Positions 1 through 5,585 of a stretch of 9,089 nt of DNA are shown here, in pieces. The stretch's first letter is position 1. Every line of letters starts with the position of its first letter. The notes beneath the pieces were generated by a model, which saw nothing but the letters and a program-made list of their open reading frames with translations, did not search any database and was not told the origin of the DNA. This stretch comes from Candidatus Bathyarchaeota archaeon (GTDB lineage: Archaea > Thermoproteota > Bathyarchaeia > 40CM-2-53-6 > RBG-13-38-9). A program made the position numbers and the translations under genes. Location of the stretch: assembly GCA_026394315.1 (NCBI GenBank), contig JAPKYM010000225.1, positions 1 to 9,089 of the forward strand, in the 5' to 3' direction.

Positions 1-36
1 TATTTGTGAAAGTATTGTTTCGGGGAACAGGTTAAA

Positions 37-1227
37 TTGTCGGATGAAGACCGTTCATTCGCTGAAGAACGCAGAGCAGGAGCGGAAGCGCGGGCGCGGG
101 AAGCCGCTGGTTCGCGTAGGCAGGTCTATGCCCTCGTCGGCTTGTTTATGGTGAGTGTTCTGGTTATTGGTATAGTTTTGGCGATTTTGTCTGCTGGTGT
201 GGGTGGACAGGGCTCTTGGTGGCAGAAAGTCTCCATGACTCATACTCCATTGCAAAAAGGATCCATAGGTCAAGACATAGAGATAACGGCTAAAGTGATA
301 GGTCTTCCGAAGAACGTCACGCTAAGCTATATGGTAATACCCAACAACGCCTCATTCAACACATATCGCATCATTAAGCCGAACAATGTCTACATGCTTT
401 TGACTGCAGCAGGAGGAGACCAATACTCCTACACCATAACTGGAACCGAAGTGCTGGGAGACATAACCTATTCCATATCTACTTCAGACACTTACGGGAA
501 CTCCGCCGTAACGCAAACATACAAGATAGCAATCGACGACTTCAACGTTGAATGGCCAGCAAAGGAACTGACTGTTTATGTAGCTCAGACAGCCACGGTA
601 CCTGTGACCATCAGATCTTACAATAACTTCGTGTCTGCTGTGTCTCTAAGAGCAGTGGCCTTGGGCTTGAACGCCTTACCAGGAGGGTTGGCTGCGGAGT
701 TCAGTCCAGTTACTGTGACGCCGCCCCCAGGTGGAGCGGTCACGTCACAACTCGTTATAAGATCAACCTCAACTACCTTCATCCCCTCCGGACTATACAA
801 CATGAAAGTTGAGGCATGGGCTAGCACACAGAGGGGAACAATTACCAGGAACTCTTCAATCGCAATCCTCAAAGTTCCCGACTTTGACTTCACAGTGAAT
901 CCAACATCCCAAAGTGTTGTCCGACAAGTTATTAATCAGATTACAGAACGGGTAACACCTTTCAACATAACGGTGAACATACAACAAGGCTTCGAATCAA
1001 ATCTCCAGTTCCGTGTTGCCGGTCTGCCCGGTACGGGAGTTTACTATCGATGGGTGATAGGAAATGCGAATTGGCACAGCACAGGTAATACTTTGGTCAA
1101 TCTTGAGATAGTAACCCAGTCAGTCGCCACGGTTGGGTCTTACACTCTCACTATATATGTTACAGGTGGGGGCTTCGAGAAATTCAAGCAGGTCTCGTTC
1201 ATCATAATGGAGAGTACACAGAGCTAG
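37..1227 (+). CDS. Membrane-anchored protein with extracytoplasmic Ig-like beta-sandwich domains, function unknown
   Basis: A 396-residue protein starting at a TTG; the frame is closed by a TGA at 7-9 and no earlier start exists. Residues 1-29 are charged and Ala/Arg/Glu-rich, and a single hydrophobic helix spans about 31-53. With the RR pair just before it, this predicts a cytoplasmic N-terminus and an exported C-terminal region of about 340 residues. That region is rich in beta-strand and Thr/Ser/Val/Asn. It seems to hold three Ig-like modules: about 65-167, 168-280 and 282-392. The last two share a pattern of a short Phe-containing lead strand, an LPGG/LPGTG turn, and an exit strand of the form GxYxxxxxxxx. 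Four N-glycosylation sequons (N93, N104, N272, N310) all lie outside the membrane, which suits an archaeal surface protein. No catalytic motif is visible. A role as envelope or adhesion protein is inference. It stands alone, 133 bases ahead of nreA. Confidence 0.8.
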   Translation: MSDEDRSFAEERRAGAEARAREAAGSRRQVYALVGLFMVSVLVIGIVLAILSAGVGGQGSWWQKVSMTHTPLQKGSIGQDIEITAKVIGLPKNVTLSYMVIPNNASFNTYRIIKPNNVYMLLTAAGGDQYSYTITGTEVLGDITYSISTSDTYGNSAVTQTYKIAIDDFNVEWPAKELTVYVAQTATVPVTIRSYNNFVSAVSLRAVALGLNALPGGLAAEFSPVTVTPPPGGAVTSQLVIRSTSTTFIPSGLYNMKVEAWASTQRGTITRNSSIAILKVPDFDFTVNPTSQSVVRQVINQITERVTPFNITVNIQQGFESNLQFRVAGLPGTGVYYRWVIGNANWHSTGNTLVNLEIVTQSVATVGSYTLTIYVTGGGFEKFKQVSFIIMESTQS

Positions 1228-1360
1228 CGGCTTCACAGATCCTCAGTAGAAATTCCTTTGTTCTTAGGGATATAGCCTATTCTGATTTAGTTTCTGAATA
1301 GCGCGTGCTGAATGCGTTTGAGAATATGTTTGTGAACCTTACTGGCTTCGTAGGACCTCG

Positions 1361-2713
1361 ATGCTTGGGATGAGGACAATAAGCTGGGCAGATTGGATAG
1401 AGCATGGAACTACCCAGCCGTCCGGGCTCATCAGAGATCGAAACTATGCTGATCTAGTCCAAAACAGGAGCTCAAAGATCTGCCTCGCGTGCAGAGGAAG
1501 CAAAATGCTTTGTGGGAAGGCGAAGTGTCCGGTCGTCGTTCGGGCCGAAGCTTTGGTCAAATTCCAAGGTCTCTTGGATAAAGAATTGATCGAAGGTTCA
1601 ACACCGCCCGCGGTTTTTGTTGGTCGAATTGGATACCCGAAAGTCCATATCGGACCTATGATCCCCCCTTTCTACGGCAATACTGAGATTCTGGATACTC
1701 CTGAGCTGTGGATGGGGAAGACAATAGAGGAAGTGTTAGACTATCGTGTCTCACTGATCAGAGGGAAGTCAAGATCTCACATTTTTGAGGTTCAGAAACC
1801 TAGCAAGCTACTGGCAACTCTGCAAGAACTCGCCATGGGATCGAGGCCTACCCAGACAGAAGCAGTGTTCACGAAGAAGCCCAGAGGAGTTGTACTCTTG
1901 AGTGAGGATATGCAACCATTTGGGCCATCTGCTCCCCTAAAGAGTCTTACAGTGTCAGACATTGCAGTCGACAGACGGATAGAGCGATTCTTCTACGATG
2001 GGGATTTGAAAGCCTCTGACGCGATCTTTTCGCTGTACAAAGATGGAGTCCTTGTAACAAGAATCCAAAGATCCTTCAGCTTGGGGATGTATGGTACAAC
2101 CGCAAGACGGAGACTTGTGCCAACACGATGGGGGATCACTTCAGTCGATAGCACAATCGCATCACGGCTTGTGGATGAAGTGAAACATATGCCTACAATT
2201 GATGAGTATCTCGTCTACACTTTCGAGAACATTGGAAACATCTACACCGCGATCCTCCTCCCAGAGAAGTGGTGCTTCGAATGGATCGAAGCATGGTTCC
2301 CCAAGACCTTCTGGAACCCGCATGGCTCAGCACCAGAACTTATGGGGGACTTTGAGCCTTACGAGGGGCGAACAGCTTATGCAAATGTCGGCGGATGCTA
2401 CTATTCTGCAAAGTTAGCCCTTGCTGAGAAACTCAAACTCGAACGGCGACAAGCATCTAGTCTGATACTGAGAGAGATACATCCAGAATATATCCTGCCA
2501 GTAGGCGTCTGGAATGTCAGGGAAAGTGTGAGGGAACTGCTGAAAACTAAGCCTGCCAAATTCGATACGTTCGAAAAAGCACTTAGCCAAGCCCTCTCAG
2601 TTATGACCACTCCTAGGAAGAGTTGGGTTGCAGAGAGCAAAATGATTAGAGGAACTCTCTTTCAAAGAAAGATCTCCAAGTATCTCACACAGCCCACCGT
2701 CTATGCAGGCTGA
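1361..2713 (+). CDS. nreA: DNA repair protein, Nre (NreA/NreB) family
   Basis: This 450-residue protein matches the archaeal Nre family, which is linked to DNA-damage resistance and reported to contact PCNA. A four-cysteine cluster near the N-terminus (C41, C44, C51, C56; spacing x2, x6, x4) looks like the family's zinc site. It is followed by the hallmark GRIGYPKVHIGPMIPP (88-103), then RRRLVPTRWGITSVD (249-263), the most conserved stretch of the family, and a GGCYYSAKLALAE segment (344-356). Near the C-terminus QRKISKYL (435-442) fits the PCNA-interacting pattern Q-x-x-hydrophobic-x-x-aromatic-hydrophobic. The ATG at 1361 has a weak AGGA five bases upstream; M4 (1370) is an alternative start. 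The length is in the usual range. It lies 219 bases upstream of fen1 on the same strand, another PCNA-dependent repair gene. The molecular activity of the family is still unclear. Whether this is NreA or NreB in the strict sense cannot be settled from one sequence. Confidence 0.9.
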   Translation: MLGMRTISWADWIEHGTTQPSGLIRDRNYADLVQNRSSKICLACRGSKMLCGKAKCPVVVRAEALVKFQGLLDKELIEGSTPPAVFVGRIGYPKVHIGPMIPPFYGNTEILDTPELWMGKTIEEVLDYRVSLIRGKSRSHIFEVQKPSKLLATLQELAMGSRPTQTEAVFTKKPRGVVLLSEDMQPFGPSAPLKSLTVSDIAVDRRIERFFYDGDLKASDAIFSLYKDGVLVTRIQRSFSLGMYGTTARRRLVPTRWGITSVDSTIASRLVDEVKHMPTIDEYLVYTFENIGNIYTAILLPEKWCFEWIEAWFPKTFWNPHGSAPELMGDFEPYEGRTAYANVGGCYYSAKLALAEKLKLERRQASSLILREIHPEYILPVGVWNVRESVRELLKTKPAKFDTFEKALSQALSVMTTPRKSWVAESKMIRGTLFQRKISKYLTQPTVYAG

Positions 2714-2726
2714 ACGTCCGCAATCG

Positions 2727-2775
2727 GCACGTGCATTCTTGAGAGTCTCACCATTCCGCTCTCTAGTCACGTGCA
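2727..2775. repeat. Paired CACGTGCA sites / compound inverted repeat after nreA
   Basis: The octamer CACGTGCA occurs at 2728-2735 and again at 2768-2775, exactly 40 bases apart. Because its core is palindromic, the copies can also pair: GCACGTG (2727-2733) with CACGTGC (2768-2774). An inner GAGAG (2741-2745) can pair with CTCTC (2759-2763). The result is a 7-bp plus 5-bp stem with an internal loop, beginning 14 bases after the nreA stop. It could be a two-site operator for fen1 or a 3' hairpin of the nreA transcript. There is no T-run right after it, so a simple terminator is not supported. Confidence 0.4.
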
Positions 2776-2850
2776 AGAGTACCTTCATTCCATTCGTCTC
2801 TTTGCATGCCCCCAGCTTTAGTCTCATGAGTGTTTTCTCAAACGTAACGA

Positions 2851-2861
2851 TAGTGTAATAT
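2851..2861 (+). promoter_or_regulatory. Possible TATA element for fen1
   Basis: An AT-rich stretch (core TGTAATAT, 2854-2861) lies in the nreA-fen1 spacer. With the archaeal spacing of about 26 bases it would place a start of transcription near 2880 and a leader of about 50 bases before the fen1 ATG. The match is loose and there is no clear BRE, so this is only a candidate. Confidence 0.2.
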
Positions 2862-2932
2862 GACGCAGTCAGGCTCCTAACAATTAACCCGAGCTCTCAG
2901 AAAGACATGGAACAAGACAAGATGTGAAAAGT

Positions 2933-3961
2933 ATGGGTGTCGATCTTAGAGGCATAGTAGAGAAGAAAAAGACCTCTCTCGAAGAGCTTCAAGGGAAGAG
3001 TCTGGCTATAGATGGTTACAACGCCCTCTATCAATTCCTTGCAATAATAAGAGGGAGAGCTGGAGAACCGCTCACGGATAGCAGTGGAAGAGTCACAAGC
3101 CATCTGAGTGGCTTGTTCTACAGGACTGCCAATATGATTGAGAGAGATATCAGAGTGGTGTATGTTTTTGATGGTAAACCGCCTACCATGAAAGAAGTAG
3201 AAATTAAGAGACGGATGAAAATCAAGAAGGACGCCCAAGCCCACTACGAAGAAGCTCTCACCCGTGGAGATGTGGAGGGGGCAAGGCGTTATGCTCAGAT
3301 GACCTCCAAAGTAAAGGATGAGATGATTGAAGATTCGAAGAGACTCCTCAGCAGCTTAGGTATTACTTGGATACAGGCACCCTCAGAAGGTGAGGCTCAG
3401 GCCGCTTACATGGTTTCCAAGAATGAATTGTGGGCTGTTGCAAGTCAGGACTATGATTCTCTGCTGTTTGGAGCCACACGATTGGTGCGTAATCTTACTG
3501 TGACAGGTAGAAGGAAGCTTCCTGGGAAAAGCCTCTATGTAGAGGTGGAACCCGAAATCATCGAACTGCAGAAGGTCTTGACTAGTCTGGACCTGACCAG
3601 AGAACAACTCATCGATCTGGCAATACTCATCGGAACAGACTATAATCCAGACGGATTCGAAGGCATTGGTCCAAAGACCGCTCTCAAACTAATAAAGGAA
3701 CACAGGACCCTGAATAGGGCTTTAGAGAATTTGCCAGCTGGATCCGGTGGAGAAGATCTTGCGATGATAAGGGACATCTTTCTAAAACCGGAGGTCACTG
3801 ACGACTACCGAATTGAATGGCGAGAACCTGATGTTGAAGCAACTGTGCGATTCCTTTCCGGCGAGAGAGACTTCTCAGAGGAGAGAGTCCGGAGTACACT
3901 TGACCGTATTTTGAAAAGTAGAAAGGAACGCACTCGGACTACTCTTGAGAGATTCTTCTAA
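2933..3961 (+). CDS. fen: Flap endonuclease 1 (FEN1/XPG family)
   Basis: This structure-specific 5' nuclease removes 5' flaps in Okazaki fragment maturation and base-excision repair. I place the start at the ATG at 2933, not the GTG at 2924, because archaeal and eukaryotic FEN1 begin with MGV and the free N-terminus with Gly2 packs near the active site. The protein is 342 residues, normal for the family. The metal-binding acids are all present: D27 (AIDGYN), D80 (VFDGKPP), E152 and E154 (SEGEAQ), D173 and D175 (SQDYDS), and D236 (GTDYN). The helical-arch region lies about 82-140, and the helix-two-turn-helix DNA-binding motif is GIGPKTALKLIKEH (244-257). The C-terminal PCNA motif reads RTTLERFF (335-342): LxxFF is intact but the usual leading Gln is Arg. 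The stop codon interlocks with that of the convergent CdvB-like gene. Confidence 0.97.
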   Translation: MGVDLRGIVEKKKTSLEELQGKSLAIDGYNALYQFLAIIRGRAGEPLTDSSGRVTSHLSGLFYRTANMIERDIRVVYVFDGKPPTMKEVEIKRRMKIKKDAQAHYEEALTRGDVEGARRYAQMTSKVKDEMIEDSKRLLSSLGITWIQAPSEGEAQAAYMVSKNELWAVASQDYDSLLFGATRLVRNLTVTGRRKLPGKSLYVEVEPEIIELQKVLTSLDLTREQLIDLAILIGTDYNPDGFEGIGPKTALKLIKEHRTLNRALENLPAGSGGEDLAMIRDIFLKPEVTDDYRIEWREPDVEATVRFLSGERDFSEERVRSTLDRILKSRKERTRTTLERFF

Positions 3962-4299
3962 TACCGCATCAGCTTTCTGCCTAATTTTAGGCTCTCAAGG
4001 GCGTGACCAATCCTGTTTAGGAGATTTTCATTCGAAACTGTACTGTCAATTAGCTTACGTATCTCCACACATTGGTTTGCATACATTGAGGCAAGATTCT
4101 CATCTCTAGCCATTTGAGCTTCCACGCATTTCTCAAATGTCTCCTTTTCCCTCTCCTTGAGGCTGAGAAGCATCGTGTCCAGTTTGCTCGTCTCCAGCCT
4201 GATCTGTTTTTCGATCCCCCATTGAGAAACTGGCGTCTCCAGCATGACGATAGGGAAGTATTTGGTGGAGATCTGCCCTCTCTTCTCAAGTCTGCCCAA
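3958..4299 (-). CDS. Small ESCRT-III (CdvB/Snf7)-like protein, N-terminal helical hairpin only
   Basis: A 113-residue, highly charged helical protein. Residues about 27-62 and 65-108 read as two long helices in the style of alpha1-alpha2 of ESCRT-III/CdvB proteins, which polymerise on membranes in cell division and vesicle release. The best marker is RDENLASMYANQCVEIRKLI (65-84), which closely follows the D-x-x-x-A-x-x-YAN-x-x-x-EIRKM pattern of archaeal CdvB proteins; LKEREKETFEKCVEA (47-61) fits the preceding helix. CdvB proteins usually run to about 170-220 residues. Here helices 3-5 and any Vps4/CdvC-binding tail are absent, and the frame stops exactly against fen1, which occupies the other strand. 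The start is uncertain: TTG at 4299 is the first possible codon after an in-frame TAG, and ATG at 4245 would give 95 residues. Neither has a clear ribosome site. The family call is from pattern recognition, not a search. Confidence 0.6.
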   Translation of the reverse strand: MGRLEKRGQISTKYFPIVMLETPVSQWGIEKQIRLETSKLDTMLLSLKEREKETFEKCVEAQMARDENLASMYANQCVEIRKLIDSTVSNENLLNRIGHALESLKLGRKLMRY

Positions 4300-4339
4300 G
4301 ACAAGCTAGGCACGTTCAAAAGCTCCTAGGAATTTGTCC

Positions 4340-4360
4340 ATACTGAATAAGATTCAGTAT
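4340..4360. repeat. Perfect 9-bp inverted repeat between pcm and the CdvB-like gene
   Basis: ATACTGAAT, a 3-base AAG loop, then ATTCAGTAT: every base of the 9-bp arms pairs. On the - strand it starts 14 bases after the pcm stop and ends 40 bases before the TTG of the CdvB-like gene. It is not followed by a T-run in either direction. It may be an operator for a dimeric regulator, or an RNA hairpin that processes or attenuates the pcm transcript. Confidence 0.55.
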
Positions 4361-4374
4361 TCCATGTTTCGCTT

Positions 4375-5082
4375 CTAGTTCTTCCATCCAGACTTCCCCC
4401 TAAGGGGTACAAAGGCGACGCCGCCGAGATCTTCCTTAGATATATGACCGTCAGCATGTTTTCTAATACTTAGAAGCTTCTGATAGTGGTATATTGGCCC
4501 TACAGGTATTAGGAGGCAGCCACCGATGTCTAATTGGTCTATGAGTTCTTTAGGGAGATCGGGGGCCGCACTGGTTACAATTATTGCGTCATAAGGAGAA
4601 TACTCTTGCAGACCTTGCGATGCGTCAAGATGTAGCACGTCAACTCTATCAGAATACCCGGACTTCTTGACGTTCTCTTGGGCAGCCTTGGCCAATCCCT
4701 CAATTATCTCGACTGACCAGACATGCCCCCACTTCTCTATCGGCTGGTTGTTCGGGGCGACGGTCTCCGCGTAGACACAGCTCATGTAGCCACACCCTCC
4801 GCCAACTTCCAGTACTTTTTCTCCAAGCACAAGCTCCGCATACTCACAAAACATGGCGGTCATGTGAAGCGCACTAGTTGTCTGGCCATACCCTATTGGC
4901 AGAGGAGCGTCAACATAGGCCTCAGCAGCAACTCCTTCCGGGAGAAACTTCTCCCTAGGAACAACAGACATCGCCCTTATCACACTTTCAGTACGAAGTA
5001 TGCCTTCTTGCACAAGAAGGTCGACAGCTTTTTTCCTCAGTTGTCCGTAATTCTCCAGGGAATAAGGCCCTCCTCGAAACAA
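4375..5082 (-). CDS. pcm: Protein-L-isoaspartate O-methyltransferase
   Basis: This SAM-dependent enzyme methylates isoaspartyl residues formed by ageing of Asn and Asp, starting their repair. I use the TTG at 5082, giving 235 residues, the family's usual size. A longer frame runs up to a GTG at 5214, but its extra 44 residues resemble nothing in the family and would overlap the divergent DUF371 gene by 58 bases. Recognisable blocks are VPREKFLP (41-48), AYVDAPLPIGYGQTTSALHM (55-74), the SAM loop LEVGGGCGY (91-99), YDAIIVTSAAPDLP (164-177), the GGCLLIPVG strand (187-195) and FVPLRGKSGW (224-233). Two blocks depart from consensus: the usual SAPHM is SALHM, and the usual GTGSGY is GGGCGY. The CdvB-like gene follows 75 bases downstream on the same strand and may share a transcript. 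No ribosome site is seen before the TTG, so the exact start is uncertain. Confidence 0.92.
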   Translation of the reverse strand: MFRGGPYSLENYGQLRKKAVDLLVQEGILRTESVIRAMSVVPREKFLPEGVAAEAYVDAPLPIGYGQTTSALHMTAMFCEYAELVLGEKVLEVGGGCGYMSCVYAETVAPNNQPIEKWGHVWSVEIIEGLAKAAQENVKKSGYSDRVDVLHLDASQGLQEYSPYDAIIVTSAAPDLPKELIDQLDIGGCLLIPVGPIYHYQKLLSIRKHADGHISKEDLGGVAFVPLRGKSGWKN

Positions 5083-5095
5083 TAGCTGATTGCGG

Positions 5096-5105
5096 ATAAT
5101 AAAAG
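5096..5105 (+). promoter_or_regulatory. Possible TATA box for the DUF371 gene
   Basis: ATAATAAAAG in the pcm-DUF371 divergent spacer resembles an archaeal TATA element. About 26 bases further on would put the RNA start near 5126-5130, giving a leader of about 30 bases that carries the ribosome site at 5146-5150. Read on the other strand it is only about 18 bases from the proposed pcm TTG, too close for a normal TATA position, so the pcm promoter is not assigned. Confidence 0.35.
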
Positions 5106-5145
5106 CTTGAAATGGCCTCAGACTAAGTTCACGCCTGGCACCTCG

Positions 5146-5150
5146 GTGAA
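5146..5150 (+). promoter_or_regulatory. Ribosome binding site of the DUF371 gene
   Basis: GGTGA, six bases before the ATG at 5157, complements the 3' end of archaeal 16S rRNA and supports that start. Confidence 0.6.
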
Positions 5151-5156
5151 TTTGAA

Positions 5157-5585
5157 ATGTTGGAAGCGATAGAGAGGATCGAAGCTCACGGTCACAGCGA
5201 GATAAGAGGCACACATAGATCAGCTTTTGAGTTCACCAGAGAAGAACATTTGACATCAAGAGGAGACTGCATAGTCGCAGTGGGTGCAAACAAGGGAATT
5301 TCTGAACTTTCGGAGAAATTCAAGAGGCTGGCTGCAAGAGACTCAGCACGCATAACGATTCTGATTGAGGTTGATCAGATCAGCGAAGTCGCAGTAGGCA
5401 GAGGGAGTGGCTTGCTCACTTTTTGCAGTGATAGCGACATTGTTGCAAGAAAAAGCACGTTCACGTGCGACCGTACAGTGATGGTTGAATCCAACAAGGC
5501 AGCTCTGGATTTCAATCGTGACTTGATCAGGAGCTTAAGAAATCCTGATACAATCGCGAGAATAACTATTGCAGCACGTATCTAG
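5157..5585 (+). CDS. DUF371 family protein, function unknown
   Basis: A 142-residue soluble protein that I recognise as the archaeal DUF371 family, normally about 140 residues with no assigned function. Family-like blocks are AHGH (10-13) with ATHR-like GTHR (18-21), REEHLTSRGDCIVAVGANKG (28-47), where the LTxRGDCIxGV segment is characteristic, then DIVARKSTFTCDRTV (94-108) and NKAALDFNRDLIRSLRNP (113-130). There is no signal peptide or membrane helix. The conserved His, Arg, Asp and Cys residues (H11, H13, R35, D37, C38) could be a ligand or nucleotide site; this is inference. The ATG has a good ribosome site. The gene is divergent from pcm and convergent with trm5; its TAG stop overlaps the trm5 stop in one CTAG. 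Confidence 0.85.
   Translation: MLEAIERIEAHGHSEIRGTHRSAFEFTREEHLTSRGDCIVAVGANKGISELSEKFKRLAARDSARITILIEVDQISEVAVGRGSGLLTFCSDSDIVARKSTFTCDRTVMVESNKAALDFNRDLIRSLRNPDTIARITIAARI

Noticed and set aside
1228..1360. Terminator or promoter in the first intergenic gap
   Set aside because: T-rich patches and GAATATGTT (1322-1330) are present, but neither is strong enough to call; only a 5-bp TATTC/GAATA repeat is seen.
2597..2827. 76-residue - strand ORF at the end of nreA and in the spacer
   Set aside because: Mostly antisense to the conserved end of nreA, with no recognisable domain or good start signal.
2924..2932. GTG start of FEN1 giving three extra residues
   Set aside because: FEN1 proteins begin with MGV and the N-terminus is structurally constrained, so the ATG at 2933 is preferred.
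4050..4319. Second - strand ORF of 89 residues overlapping the CdvB-like gene
   Set aside because: Rich in Arg, Trp and Ser with no family signature; it is an out-of-frame shadow of the ORF that shows the YAN...EIRKL motif.
4723..5085. 120-residue + strand ORF
   Set aside because: Lies wholly antisense to pcm, whose motifs are clear; the translation has no family-like features.
5083..5214. N-terminal extension of Pcm up to a GTG at 5214
   Set aside because: The added residues match nothing in the Pcm family and would overlap the start of the well-supported divergent DUF371 gene by 58 bases.
5455..5468. Inverted repeat GCACGT-TC-ACGTGC
   Set aside because: Falls inside the conserved DUF371 coding block (RKSTFTCDR), where codon choice explains it well enough; not listed as a regulatory site.
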